Source of the DNA: Thermoanaerobaculia bacterium
GTDB lineage: Bacteria; Acidobacteriota; Thermoanaerobaculia; Multivoradales; J023
Assembly (NCBI GenBank): GCA_028066595.1
Contig: JALCBJ010000007.1
Coordinates: 1-64,000 of the forward strand
Length of the DNA: 64,000 bases
Direction: 5' to 3'
Positions 10,214-19,577 of the stretch are shown here, piece after piece. The notes beneath the pieces are model-generated. The model saw nothing but the letters and a program-made list of their open reading frames with translations, was not told where the DNA came from and did no database searches. The position numbers were made by a program, and so were the translations under genes. The stretch's first letter is position 1. Each line of letters opens with the position of its first letter.

Positions 10214-11499
10214 AGCGAGGGATCCCGGAAGGGCTCGGCCCATTCACCGCGTTCGATGAGCACGGTAGCCGATCCGTGGGAGCATTCCGTGGCCGTGATG
10301 GTGACCTCGGGGCTACCGAACATGATGTCGGTGTGAATGGCGGATTGATTGGCCCCACAAGCATCGAGCTCGGCTTGGCTCAGGCCCTCGCCGCCGCGGA
10401 GCCCGCTGGAATACGCCTGTCCGAGCGCTGCGTGCGCCCACGCGTTCTCGTCGAAGAGAGTGTGTTCGAAGAACAGGCCGCTCTCGGCGATGGGAGAGTC
10501 GTTGCCGACCAGCGCGAACTCGCCGAGGTACCTGGCGCCTTCGTCGGTGTCGACCCAGCGACCGAAGCCGTCGGCGCCGCGTCCCGCTTCGAAATGCGTC
10601 ATGCGTCCCGCCTCGAAGTGCATCACCAGATCTTCCACCAGGACCCCGCTCTTGGTACGGAACGGCATGGTGGCGGCCAGGGATCCGCGGGTGCGCCGGC
10701 GATCGGGCGTCGTGAAGTTCTCCTCGCTCGGCACGTTGGCGTTGAAACTGCGACCATCGGCGGTCACCTTCGAGCCGCCCAACCATCGTGCTTTCTCGGA
10801 CAGACCGACCCGCAGGTCGGTGCCCGGACCCCTGACATGGAGTTCGCGAATGCCCAGGGCATCGAGCCGAGCTCGCCGTCCGTGTAGTCGTCGGTCTTTG
10901 GCGGCCAGGTAGTCGACCGAATCGTCGCGATCTGCAGCGGTGAAGCGAAAGATGCAGCGCCACAACCGATCGAGCGCTGTGTCGCCTTCTAGGTCCGGAA
11001 AGACCCGCGCTGCCCAGCCCGGCGTGGCTCCGGCCGCCACCACCCAAGGGCAGAGCGAACGGTTGATGCCGTGATTCGAGAACGTCTTGCCTTTGAGGCT
11101 CGCCGCTCGGGAATACACGGCATGGCGCTCCGGGTGGCTTTCCGCCAGCGCCGGTAGCAGCCGGGGTTCCTCTTCGCCCCGTAGGGAGATTAGTGCCGCA
11201 CGCGATACCAGTGCCCGGTTCAGCCAGGCGGTTTCCTCTGTGTGCTGCGTCTCCAGGCGCTCCAGCTGACTGCGGCGGATCATCTGCGCGATGGCGCGGG
11301 GATCGACGAACCGCAGATCTACGTGACCGGCGCCGGCGTCATAGGCCGCCTCGGCCACGCGAAGCGCCAACTCGCGGTGAGCCACCTCGGCGTGGAGGAA
11401 GACTTCCTGACCCGCGCGGAGATCCACGCCGTGGCGTACGAGGATCTCGGCGTATCGGTCGAGGCGGCTTTCGAAATCGGGATTGTGGGTTGGGCTCAT
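10210..11499 (-). CDS. M29 family metallo-aminopeptidase
   Basis: Cytoplasmic aminopeptidase of the AmpS/AmpT/PepS family that removes N-terminal residues from peptides. The 429-residue length is typical. Candidate metal ligands are all visible: NVPSEENFT (Glu259/260), RYLGEFALV (Glu327), NAWAHAALG (His356) and SAIHTDIMFG (His389, Asp391). There is no signal peptide. It could finish degradation of peptides made by the tricorn and S9 enzymes encoded 0.7 kb away, once they are imported; that link is positional inference. It is divergent from pilT with about 220 bases between the starts. The ribosome site before the ATG is weak. Confidence 0.92.
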   Translation of the reverse strand: MSPTHNPDFESRLDRYAEILVRHGVDLRAGQEVFLHAEVAHRELALRVAEAAYDAGAGHVDLRFVDPRAIAQMIRRSQLERLETQHTEETAWLNRALVSRAALISLRGEEEPRLLPALAESHPERHAVYSRAASLKGKTFSNHGINRSLCPWVVAAGATPGWAARVFPDLEGDTALDRLWRCIFRFTAADRDDSVDYLAAKDRRLHGRRARLDALGIRELHVRGPGTDLRVGLSEKARWLGGSKVTADGRSFNANVPSEENFTTPDRRRTRGSLAATMPFRTKSGVLVEDLVMHFEAGRMTHFEAGRGADGFGRWVDTDEGARYLGEFALVGNDSPIAESGLFFEHTLFDENAWAHAALGQAYSSGLRGGEGLSQAELDACGANQSAIHTDIMFGSPEVTITATECSHGSATVLIERGEWAEPFRDPSL

Positions 11500-11720
11500 G
11501 ACGGATCAGGGGTGGGTTCGAACGAGATCGGGGCTTCGCGGAGCGGTCGAAGGCTAGCAGACCTGAGGGATGTGGCTAAGTGCCCTGGAACGCTGGGCTT
11601 TTCAGGCGTGCAAGGTTTCGATATGCTGACGCAGATTTAGTCTGCGACTCGAGGTGCGGCTTTCGAGCCACGGCATCGAGGGAATCGAAACGACCGAGCG
11701 ACACCGCGCAGGAGAGTTCG

Positions 11721-12845
11721 TTGCCTCCGACTCTGAATGCCTTGCTCAAGACGATGGTGGAACAGGGTGGGTCCGATCTTCACGTGACCACCAACACGCC
11801 GCCACAGATTCGTGTCGACGGCAAGCTCCGTCCTCTCAACATGCCGCCGCTGACGCCGACGGACACGAAACAGATCGCTTATTCCATCCTGACGGACATT
11901 CAGAAGCACCGGCTGGAAGAAGATCTGGAGCTCGACTTCTCCTTCGGCATCAAGGGTTTGGCTCGTTTTCGGGGCAATATCTTTCACCAGCGAGGCGCCG
12001 TTGCGGCGGTGTTCCGAACGATCCCCTATGAGATCCGCACGTTCCGCGAGCTGGGTTTGCCCCAGGTGTTGGAGAAGATCTGCGAGAAACCGCGAGGCCT
12101 TGTTCTCGTCACGGGCCCGACCGGCTCGGGTAAGTCCACGACGCTGGCGGCGATGATCGACAAGATCAACCGCGAGCGCAATGAGCACATCCTCACTATC
12201 GAGGACCCCGTCGAGTACATTCACCAACACCAGAGTTGTCTGGTGAATCAGCGGGAGTTGCACGCCGATACGAAGGGCTTCGCGCCGGCGCTACGCGCTG
12301 CACTGCGCCAAGATCCCGACGTCGTGTTGATCGGTGAGATGCGCGATCTCGAGACCGTCGAATCGGCCCTGCGTATCGCCGAGACCGGCCATTTGACCTT
12401 CGCGACGTTGCACACCAATTCCGCCGCCCAGACCATCAACCGCATCATCGACGTGTTTCCGGCCCACCAGCAGTCCCAGGTTCGGGCACAGCTGTCTCTG
12501 GTTCTCGAAGGTATCGCGTGTCAGGCGTTGCTTCCGAAGGTGAACGGCAAGGGGCGCGCGTTGGCGATGGAGATCCTGGTGCCCAACAGCGGTATCCGCA
12601 ACTTGATCCGTGAGGACAAGATTCACCAGATCTACGGCATGATGCAGACCGGACAGTCGAAGTACGGCATGCAGACCTTCAACCAGAGCTTGGCGGATCT
12701 CTACTTCCGCCGGCTGATCACTTTGCAGGCAGCGATCAACCGTTCGTCTATGCCAGATGAGCTCCAAGACATGATTCAACGTGGCCCGCAGTCGCTCAAC
12801 CCGGGCGTTTCGCAGGGTGGTCCACCGTCGGCAGCCCGAAGATAG
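11721..12845 (+). CDS. pilT: type IV pilus retraction ATPase PilT
   Basis: Hexameric cytoplasmic ATPase that depolymerises type IV pili. The 374-residue protein has the PilT N-terminal PAS-like region, Walker A GPTGSGKST (132-140), Asp box, Walker B VVLIGEMRD with catalytic Glu206, His box with LHTN, and the retraction motif form SGIRNLIREDK. The reading frame is open from 11580, but the homologous part begins at a TTG (11721) preceded by GGAG (11711), so the TTG start is chosen; the result is normal PilT length. It heads a four-gene run pilT-pilC-pilS-pilR. No pilB, pilM-Q or pilA is in the window, so these must lie elsewhere. Confidence 0.95.
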   Translation: MPPTLNALLKTMVEQGGSDLHVTTNTPPQIRVDGKLRPLNMPPLTPTDTKQIAYSILTDIQKHRLEEDLELDFSFGIKGLARFRGNIFHQRGAVAAVFRTIPYEIRTFRELGLPQVLEKICEKPRGLVLVTGPTGSGKSTTLAAMIDKINRERNEHILTIEDPVEYIHQHQSCLVNQRELHADTKGFAPALRAALRQDPDVVLIGEMRDLETVESALRIAETGHLTFATLHTNSAAQTINRIIDVFPAHQQSQVRAQLSLVLEGIACQALLPKVNGKGRALAMEILVPNSGIRNLIREDKIHQIYGMMQTGQSKYGMQTFNQSLADLYFRRLITLQAAINRSSMPDELQDMIQRGPQSLNPGVSQGGPPSAARR

Positions 12846-12884
12846 ACGGCATCCGAAGAGAGATAGAGAGCTAGGAGACAAGCC

Positions 12885-14087
12885 ATGCCGAATTTCGTCT
12901 ACAAAGGTCGTGACGCGAGTGGGGCCCTGCAGGAGGGCGTTCTCGCCGCCGATTCCCGCGACGCAGCCGCGGCTGTCCTGCGCAAGCGCAACATCACCGT
13001 CACCAATTTGCGGGAGAGAGAACGACGGATCCCGCTCCTGCCGAAGATCGGTGGCGGCGTGCCGTCGAAGAAGCTGTCGATCTTCACACGCCAGTTCTCG
13101 GTGATGCTCGACGCCGGTTTGCCGCTGGTGCAATGTCTGGAGATCCTCGGCGGCCAGGAAGATCACAGAATCTTCAAGCAGATCATCGACAGCGTACGGA
13201 CCGACGTGGAGAGTGGTACGTCCTTGGCTGATGCCATGAGCCGCCATCCGGCGGCCTTCGACAACCTTTACGTCAACATGATCGCCGCGGGCGAAGCGGG
13301 CGGTATCCTCGACATCATTCTCCAGCGCCTGTCGACGTACATCGAAAAGACAGTGAAGCTGAAGAACCAGGTCAAGAGTGCGCTGATGTACCCGATTGCG
13401 GTCATCGTCATCGCCATCGGCGTGGTTGCGATCATCCTGATCAAGGTGATTCCAGTCTTCGCTCAGATGTTCGCGTCCATGGGCGCACAGCTTCCATGGC
13501 TGACACGGCAGGTGGTGGCCGCCAGCGACCTGATGCAGAGCTACGGCGGCTGGATGCTCTTCGTCTTGATCACAGTCTTCGTCGCATTGCAGCAATACCA
13601 CAAGACCTACACCGGAGCCCGGGTCATCGACCGGTTCATGTTGAGGATACCGGTACTCGGTATGTTGTTGCGCAAGATTGCCATCGCCCGCTTCTGCCGC
13701 ACCTTGGCCACGCTCACCGCTTCGGGTGTCGCGATCCTCGAAGGTCTCGAGATCACGGCCAAGACTTCGGGCAATTCGATCATCGAAGACGGCATCATGA
13801 AGGTCCGCGCGGCTGTCGAGGAAGGCAAGACAATCAGTGGACCACTGTCCGAGACCAAGGTGTTCCCGGCGATGGTGTGCCAGATGATCGGCGTCGGTGA
13901 GCAGACCGGTGCCCTGGACACCATGTTGTCGAAGATCGCCGACTTCTACGAGGACGAAGTGGATACGGCGGTCAACGGCTTGATGAAGTTGTTGGAGCCG
14001 GTCATGATCGTCATCCTCGGTGTGATCATCGGAACCATCGTCATCGCGATGTACCTGCCGATGTTCACCATCCTGCAGATGATCTGA
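12885..14087 (+). CDS. pilC: type IV pilus inner-membrane platform protein PilC (GspF family)
   Basis: Polytopic platform protein that couples the pilus ATPases to pilin assembly and disassembly. The 400-residue protein starts MPNFVYKGRD, has two GspF-type cytoplasmic domains (KKLSIFTRQFSVMLDAGLPL about 65-84, and IARFCRTLATLTASGVAI in the second half) and three hydrophobic segments (about 170-190, 215-235 and the C-terminal 375-395). AGGAGA precedes the ATG, 39 bases after pilT. Length and motifs are typical. Confidence 0.95.
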   Translation: MPNFVYKGRDASGALQEGVLAADSRDAAAAVLRKRNITVTNLRERERRIPLLPKIGGGVPSKKLSIFTRQFSVMLDAGLPLVQCLEILGGQEDHRIFKQIIDSVRTDVESGTSLADAMSRHPAAFDNLYVNMIAAGEAGGILDIILQRLSTYIEKTVKLKNQVKSALMYPIAVIVIAIGVVAIILIKVIPVFAQMFASMGAQLPWLTRQVVAASDLMQSYGGWMLFVLITVFVALQQYHKTYTGARVIDRFMLRIPVLGMLLRKIAIARFCRTLATLTASGVAILEGLEITAKTSGNSIIEDGIMKVRAAVEEGKTISGPLSETKVFPAMVCQMIGVGEQTGALDTMLSKIADFYEDEVDTAVNGLMKLLEPVMIVILGVIIGTIVIAMYLPMFTILQMI

Positions 14088-14146
14088 GCCGGCGAACGTC
14101 TTCGCAGCCTCCCATCTCGTCTCGCGTCGCGGGATAGAGTGAGCAG

Positions 14147-16144
14147 ATGGAGGATCTCAACCGCAAGCTGACGTGGCTGATGGCCACGCGCCTGATGGTG
14201 ATCCTCAGCGTGGTCTTCGGGATACTCCTCTACAACCCGGGGGAGGTGGGAATCCCGTCTTGGTTTCCGGGCTTCTTGACCTGGCTGATTCCTCAGAGCC
14301 TGGTCGATCCCGTTGACCTTCGGCCGCAGCCGTCCGAGACCACCCTGATGGTGCAGTTTCTGATCGGCGCCACGTGCTTGTTGACACTCGTCTATGCGAG
14401 TCTGTTGCGGGTGTTGGCTGATCGTTCGCGAACCCATGTGGCGGTCCAGCTCGCGGGCGATCTGTTGATGATCACGCTGGTGGTCTACAAGTTCGGTAGC
14501 TCTACGGCCATCCTGTCGATCCTCTACTTTGTAGTGGTTGCAGTGGCCGCGTTCATGCTCCGTGGGCGCGCGCCTTGGATCACTGCGGGCTGGGCTTACA
14601 TCCTCTATGCCCTCGTTCTGGTGGCACATCAAAGTGGCGACTTTCGATCGTTCTGGAGAGACGACGGCATCTTCTCGTCCGCGCCTGCGATCGACCGGTC
14701 CGAAGGGATCGCCTCGGAGTCGACGTTCTTCGAAGTACTCTCGAGATGGTTGCAGCCGCCGCCGCTGGAGACGGTGTCCAGCGTACCGCTGTATTACAAC
14801 CTTCTGGTGCATCTGTTCGGCTTCGTCACGGTAGCGTTCTATTCTGGCTATCTGGCCAGCAATCCGGAGTTGGAGCGAGAGCTCCAGGAGCAAACGGAGA
14901 GTCTGGCCTCGCTCCGCACCTTCCACCGCGATGTGGTGCAGTCCATCTCCAGCGGGCTGGTGGTGACGGATTTGGAGGGAACGACCCTGTCGGTCAATCG
15001 TTCCGGCGAGAGGATCCTGGGCTTGACCGAAGGTGAGTCGGCCGGCGGGCACGTGTCAGAAACAGGTCTGTTTTCGAGACCCGGGTGGGATCGTCTGGCG
15101 GAGAGGAGTAGCGCCGGCCTGCTACGAGCCGAAACCACGGTCGACCGGGCAGGTGATGTGCTTCACATCGGGTTTACCTTGTCCCCGCTTCGGGAGGGCG
15201 ACGGGACCCACCGTGGCTACATTCTCATTTTCCAAGACCTCACGGACTGGCGAGAGCTGGAGGAGCGGGTGCGACTGCAGGACCGGATGGCTGCCTTGGG
15301 CCAGATGGCGGCAGGTTTGGCCCACGAAGTGGGTAATCCCCTCGCGGCGATCTCCGGATCGACTCAGATGCTGGCGCGCCGCCTCAATACCTCCCCAGCG
15401 GAGGCCAAGCTGCTCGAGATCACCATCAAGGAAAGCCAGCGATTAGATCGTACGGTCAAGAGCTTCCTGCAGTTCGCAAAGCCGAGAGACCGTCATCCGG
15501 AGACCTTCGACATCGCGGCCTTGTTGGTCGAAGACACTGCCTTGCTCCGCAACAGCTCCGATATCCGAGACGATCATCGAATCGAGCTCGATCTGGAGCC
15601 CGACTCCGCAGAAGTGGTCGCCGACATCGACCAGATAGGGCAGCTCTACTGGAATCTGGCGCGCAACGCCATCCAGGCGATGCCCGAGGGTGGAACCCTG
15701 ACCGTTCGGGGACGCCTCCAGGAGACGAAGTACCACCTGGAGGTCGTGGACACCGGCCGTGGCATGAGCGAAGAAGAGAAAGCCAAGCTCTTCCAACCGT
15801 TCAAGAGCTTCTTCGACAGTGGTCTGGGGTTGGGAATGGCGATTTGCTATCGCATCGTGCAGGAGCACGGTGGCCAGATCCGGGTCGAGAGCGAGCCTGG
15901 GCAGGGAACGACCATTCATGTCATCCTGCCCCGTGACGGAATCGAAGAAGGGCCGGAGAGCGCTGCCGGTACGGAGTCGTTCGGCTCGGATTCGACCTCC
16001 GACTCCGGCTCCGCCGAGCAACCCGATCCTTTCGACGACGAACCGACCGATACGACCACGGTGACGTTCCTGGGGCGGGCAGGGAGCGGTGGAAGGCGCG
16101 GGCATCGAACCGACGATCCAACTACAGAGGAGTTCACCCGGTGA
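14147..16144 (+). CDS. pilS: PilS-type sensor histidine kinase with PAS domain
   Basis: Membrane kinase paired with the response regulator that follows; in type IV pilus systems this pair controls pilin transcription. The 665-residue protein has about six N-terminal membrane helices (residues 12-240), a short coiled coil, a PAS domain (about 255-365), HisKA with GLAHEVGNPL (His393) and a HATPase domain (NLARNAIQAM, DTGRGMSEEE, GLGLGMAICYRI). The C-terminal 60 residues are low complexity, rich in Ser, Asp and Glu. The stop overlaps the GTG start of the regulator by four bases (GTGA), indicating translational coupling. Gap from pilC is 59 bases. Confidence 0.9.
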   Translation: MEDLNRKLTWLMATRLMVILSVVFGILLYNPGEVGIPSWFPGFLTWLIPQSLVDPVDLRPQPSETTLMVQFLIGATCLLTLVYASLLRVLADRSRTHVAVQLAGDLLMITLVVYKFGSSTAILSILYFVVVAVAAFMLRGRAPWITAGWAYILYALVLVAHQSGDFRSFWRDDGIFSSAPAIDRSEGIASESTFFEVLSRWLQPPPLETVSSVPLYYNLLVHLFGFVTVAFYSGYLASNPELERELQEQTESLASLRTFHRDVVQSISSGLVVTDLEGTTLSVNRSGERILGLTEGESAGGHVSETGLFSRPGWDRLAERSSAGLLRAETTVDRAGDVLHIGFTLSPLREGDGTHRGYILIFQDLTDWRELEERVRLQDRMAALGQMAAGLAHEVGNPLAAISGSTQMLARRLNTSPAEAKLLEITIKESQRLDRTVKSFLQFAKPRDRHPETFDIAALLVEDTALLRNSSDIRDDHRIELDLEPDSAEVVADIDQIGQLYWNLARNAIQAMPEGGTLTVRGRLQETKYHLEVVDTGRGMSEEEKAKLFQPFKSFFDSGLGLGMAICYRIVQEHGGQIRVESEPGQGTTIHVILPRDGIEEGPESAAGTESFGSDSTSDSGSAEQPDPFDDEPTDTTTVTFLGRAGSGGRRGHRTDDPTTEEFTR

Positions 16145-17556
16145 GTCAGCGTCTGCTCTTGGTAGATGACGAACAGAGCATGCTCGAGTTTCTCAAGGTG
16201 TTGTTCGAGGAAGAGGGCTATGACGTGACGTCGGCCAATTCGGTAGGCGAAGCGCGAGAGCGGCTGAGCGGCTCGAGCTTCGACCTGGTGCTTTCCGACA
16301 TATTGATGCCGGACGGCAACGGTCTCGACCTGCTGCGGGAGATCAAGGAGGAGTCTGCCGAGACGGCGGTGATCATGATGACCGCCTACACCTCGACCAA
16401 GTCCGCGATCGAGGCCATGAAGCTCGGGGCGTTCAACTACATCTCGAAGCCTTTCGACGTCGATGAGCTGAAGCTGGTTGCGCGGAGCGCCCTCGACGCC
16501 TCGGGTTTGCAGACCGAGAACGTATACCTTCGGCGGGAGCTCGAGGAGCGATATCAGTTCGGCAACATCGTCGGCCGTAGCCCGCGAATGCGCGAGATCT
16601 TTTCGATGGTCGAGCGGGTTGCCCAGACCACCTCCACTGTACTGCTGCGAGGTGAGAGCGGAACCGGGAAAGAGTTGATCGCTCGGGCGATCCATTTCAC
16701 CGGCCCGCGCAAGGAGCAGCGGTTCTTGTCTATCAATTGCGGTGCTTTGCCGGAAGAGCTGCTCGAAAGTGAGCTCTTCGGACACGAGAAGGGTGCATTC
16801 ACCGGTGCACATCGCGAAAAGAAGGGTCTCTTTCAGGAGGCGGATGGGGGTACGCTGATGCTCGACGAGATCGGCGAGATGAGCACCAGCATGCAGGTGA
16901 AGCTATTACGAGCCCTGCAGGACAAGAAGATCCGCCGGGTAGGCGGTCATATCGAGGAACCTTTCGACGCCCGCATCGTCGCCGCTACCAATCAAGATCT
17001 GGAAAAGCTCATCGACGAGGGTACGTTCCGGGACGACCTGTACTACCGCATCAACGTCATTCCCATCGCCCTGCCGGCGCTGCGTCACAGGCGGGAGGAC
17101 ATCCCGCTGCTCGTGGAGCATTTCCTCAGCCACTTTGCCGGCGAGATGGGCCAAGGCCGGCGCGAGATCTCCGTCGAGGCCATGCAAGCCCTGGAAAACT
17201 ATGACTGGCCTGGAAACGTGCGGGAACTCGAGAACACCGTGGAACGGGCGCTGGCGCTGTCGACCCGCGAGCGGATCGGACTGGTCGATCTACCCGCGCG
17301 GATCGCGGGTGCTGCAGAACCGCAGGGAGGCTCCGCACGGCTGCCTGCGGACGGAATCGACCTGGAGGCCTATCTGGACGAGATCCGCCAACAGATGATG
17401 GCCCAGGCTTTGGAACGCTGTGGCGGAGTTCAAACTCAGGCAGCAGAGCTCCTGGGAATGTCGTTCCGCTCGTTCCGCTACTACGCCAAGAAGGTAGGCC
17501 TGACGGGTTCGCCGGACGACGTCACGGTGGCGCCAGCGGCCAGCTCCAAGGGCTGA
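16141..17556 (+). CDS. pilR: PilR-type sigma-54 dependent response regulator
   Basis: NtrC-family activator. Receiver domain (LVDDEQSM; phospho-acceptor Asp53 in LVLSDILMPD; SKPF); AAA+ domain with Walker A GESGTGKE, an intact sigma-54 contact loop GAFTGA (218-223), Walker B GGTLMLDEIGE, and arginine-finger region; and a C-terminal Fis-type helix-turn-helix (QTQAAELLGMSFRSFRYY). 471 residues, normal length. Every element needed for sigma-54 activation is present, which makes it a useful contrast to the activator at 56.6-58.5 kb. GTG start overlapping pilS. Its last 76 bases overlap the convergent membrane-protein gene. Confidence 0.93.
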   Translation: MSQRLLLVDDEQSMLEFLKVLFEEEGYDVTSANSVGEARERLSGSSFDLVLSDILMPDGNGLDLLREIKEESAETAVIMMTAYTSTKSAIEAMKLGAFNYISKPFDVDELKLVARSALDASGLQTENVYLRRELEERYQFGNIVGRSPRMREIFSMVERVAQTTSTVLLRGESGTGKELIARAIHFTGPRKEQRFLSINCGALPEELLESELFGHEKGAFTGAHREKKGLFQEADGGTLMLDEIGEMSTSMQVKLLRALQDKKIRRVGGHIEEPFDARIVAATNQDLEKLIDEGTFRDDLYYRINVIPIALPALRHRREDIPLLVEHFLSHFAGEMGQGRREISVEAMQALENYDWPGNVRELENTVERALALSTRERIGLVDLPARIAGAAEPQGGSARLPADGIDLEAYLDEIRQQMMAQALERCGGVQTQAAELLGMSFRSFRYYAKKVGLTGSPDDVTVAPAASSKG

Positions 17557-18818
17557 GCCTTGCCACCGCGGCCCAGCGCCACCACCAGAAGAACCAACAG
17601 CGTCGGCACCAGATGGAACAGGAGTCGCGAGGCGCTGGTGAGCAGCAGCAGCTCGAGATCCACGGGTGTAGTCAGGTAGACACCGATGTAGACGAAAAGC
17701 TGGCCGCTGAGAAGAATCGCCGGCCAGCGGGTGTCTTGGCGTAAGCAAAGCCAAGGTAAAGCCGCCACGCAGAGAGGAAGCCCATGCCAGGCTCGCTCCC
17801 ACGCGGCATGCAGTATTCCTTGGGCCACCACGGGTAGCCTGCCCAGGTCGAGGGAACCTGCATTGCTCGGTTGGAACAGTCCGTACCGTTGATTCCAGAA
17901 TGCCCAGAGGCCGATGAGAAGGGCAGGCAGCAGCCCCGCACGAAGACCAGCGGTGAGGAACCGCCGTGCTCCGCGCTCACGGGGATGGGGTGCAAGGCGA
18001 CGGAGACACCACAGGACGATCAAGATCGCGGCGAAGACCGATCCCTCGAATTTGATCTGTGAGGCGAGCCCTGCCGCTATGGCCACTCTCGCGTCGGCCC
18101 AGAGGTAGCCTTCTCGTAGCTCCTCCTGCGAGGCCGATAGCGCCAACGCGCCCAACGTGATCGCACAGGCGAAGGGAAGGTCGGCACCCGCCGCTTGCCG
18201 GAAGCCGGTGCCGAACATGGTCACGCTCCACGCTGCCGTCAGCCATGACGCTTCCGCGATCCAGCGGCCTTTTTCGTTCGTGGGCTCGACGACTCGAAAT
18301 GCTAGGGCCCGAAGCGCCGCCCACCAGATGGCCGCAAAGAGCAAAGTTACGGCTCCGCCAAGACGCGGTGTCACCGACTGGCCCATGGCCAGGGCCAGCG
18401 ACGCCGTCAGATTGGGCAACAGGAGCGGGTAGTCGGGATGGATGTGGGTGTTCCACGGCTGGCTCAGAAAGCCGATGTCTACTCCCTGGGCCAACGCGAA
18501 GCGTTGAGCCTTCGGACCCCAATGGAAGGCCCAGTCCGGATGAACGTTCCATCCCTGCCAGGTGGCCAACGCCAGGGCGCCGAAGCCCGCGAGCCCGATT
18601 CCCAGTACGAGCATCGGGAAGGAGATCCACGAAGACCCGAGGTGAGTCCGCTTCGACCAGGCTCGCGCCAACTGCGCAACGACGGCCACAGTCGCTGCGA
18701 GCCAGAGCGCCAGGACGGTAGGGCGGCTCCACGACATGCCGATCGTGCTGGCCATCCAGAGCGAGACGTGCAGGGCCAACAGTGTGGCGGCCGCTGTAAA
18801 CCAGGGCTCTGGTCTCAC
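17481..18818 (-). CDS. polytopic membrane protein, glycosyltransferase-39/PMT-like
   Basis: A 445-residue protein with roughly ten hydrophobic helices. A loop containing GPKAQRFALAQGVD and IHPDYPLLLPNL recalls the luminal loops of lipid-linked sugar glycosyltransferases (GT39/ArnT-like), so transfer of a sugar to a lipid or protein at the periplasmic face is plausible but not proven. GTG start overlaps the stop of the upstream small membrane protein by four bases (GTGA). It is the last gene of the minus-strand operon beginning at 20345. Its final 76 bases, coding only the tail after the last helix, overlap the 3-prime end of pilR on the other strand. Confidence 0.72.
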   Translation of the reverse strand: MRPEPWFTAAATLLALHVSLWMASTIGMSWSRPTVLALWLAATVAVVAQLARAWSKRTHLGSSWISFPMLVLGIGLAGFGALALATWQGWNVHPDWAFHWGPKAQRFALAQGVDIGFLSQPWNTHIHPDYPLLLPNLTASLALAMGQSVTPRLGGAVTLLFAAIWWAALRALAFRVVEPTNEKGRWIAEASWLTAAWSVTMFGTGFRQAAGADLPFACAITLGALALSASQEELREGYLWADARVAIAAGLASQIKFEGSVFAAILIVLWCLRRLAPHPRERGARRFLTAGLRAGLLPALLIGLWAFWNQRYGLFQPSNAGSLDLGRLPVVAQGILHAAWERAWHGLPLCVAALPWLCLRQDTRWPAILLSGQLFVYIGVYLTTPVDLELLLLTSASRLLFHLVPTLLVLLVVALGRGGKAQPLELAAGATVTSSGEPVRPTFLA

Positions 18819-19198
18819 GGCGAGAGCTCGAGCCGAGGTATGTGTCCTGAGAGCACGAGACGAGCCTCGGCGAGGTTGTCCATCGCGCCGTCCGGGGACC
18901 AGATCAGGTCGTGCTCTGGTAGGAGGTAGGCGAGCCAGAGGTACTGATACCAGGCCTCGCCTACCAAGGAGGCGTCGGTGACGACGGCGATCGTGCCCAG
19001 GTCATCCAGCGGCAGCCGCTGCAGCTCCAGTGAGAGATTCTCGACGTGGTGTGTGTGGGGAGTCCACAGCACCGGTGCTGTGGCAGGCCATGGGTCAGCG
19101 AGGTGATATTGGAGTGCCCTCCAGGGTTCGCGCAGACCTTGGACCACGGTCCAGGTCAGCAGCAGCGCGATCAGACCGTGACGCAGCCTGCGTCCCAC
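18815..19198 (-). CDS. small single-pass membrane protein of unknown function
   Basis: About 127 residues: one N-terminal helix (LRHGLIALLLTWTVVQG) followed by a soluble domain with a regular strand-helix pattern (LGTIAVVTDASLVGEAWYQYLWLAYLLPEHDLIW). The frame is open upstream to 19387, but that part overlaps the zinc-ribbon gene and reads as a Pro/Arg-rich shadow. The GTG at 19198, eight bases after the upstream stop, is the best start I see, although GAGG lies rather close to it. The stop is fused to the start of the glycosyltransferase-like gene (GTGA), so the two products probably work together; the domain may be the extracytoplasmic partner of that enzyme. Confidence 0.6.
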   Translation of the reverse strand: MGRRLRHGLIALLLTWTVVQGLREPWRALQYHLADPWPATAPVLWTPHTHHVENLSLELQRLPLDDLGTIAVVTDASLVGEAWYQYLWLAYLLPEHDLIWSPDGAMDNLAEARLVLSGHIPRLELSP

Positions 19199-19205
19199 GA
19201 CCTCG

Positions 19206-19568
19206 TCAGTCGACGGCGGAGGAGCTGGTCGACGTGGAGCGATCCGACGAGGCGGTCCCGGCAGAGTCCTTGGAAGCGGCCTTGCTTGCCGAGGCATCCG
19301 CGCTCTTGTCCTGGCCGTTCCCGGAACCTGCGGTGGTTTCCGACCCGGGGGAGGGCCCGGACTCGCCGTTACCTTTCTCCTTGCCACCGTTGCCCGCGTA
19401 GTCCGTGACGTACCAGCCTGAGCCCTTGAACTGTACGGCTGGCGCCGAGATCAGCTTCCTCAGCTCGCCACCACACTCGCTACATACTGTGAGCGGTGGA
19501 TCGGACATCTTCTGGAATTCTTCGGAGCGGCGACCACAGGCGCGGCATTGGTACTCGTAAATCGGCAT
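19206..19568 (-). CDS. FmdB/CxxC family zinc-ribbon protein
   Basis: 120 residues. The first 50 form the FmdB-type zinc ribbon: MPIYEYQCRACG, with two CxxC pairs (CRAC, CSEC), and the family signature PAVQFKGSGWYVTDY. The remaining 65 residues are a low-complexity tail of Ser, Gly, Ala, Asp and Lys. The exact role of the family is unclear; regulatory and translation-related roles have been suggested. It lies nine bases after the DUF4388 gene and eight before the next, so it belongs to the same operon. Confidence 0.88.
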   Translation of the reverse strand: MPIYEYQCRACGRRSEEFQKMSDPPLTVCSECGGELRKLISAPAVQFKGSGWYVTDYAGNGGKEKGNGESGPSPGSETTAGSGNGQDKSADASASKAASKDSAGTASSDRSTSTSSSAVD

Positions 19569-19577
19569 GTGCTCTCT

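Noticed and set aside
11630-11646. Small dyad CGCAGA-TTTAG-TCTGCG upstream of pilT
   Set aside because: Six-base arms are short enough to occur by chance in a 220-base gap; no second site supports an operator.
18815-19387. Longer form of the small membrane protein starting at 19387
   Set aside because: The extra 63 residues are Pro/Arg-rich and overlap the FmdB-type gene, a normal shadow.
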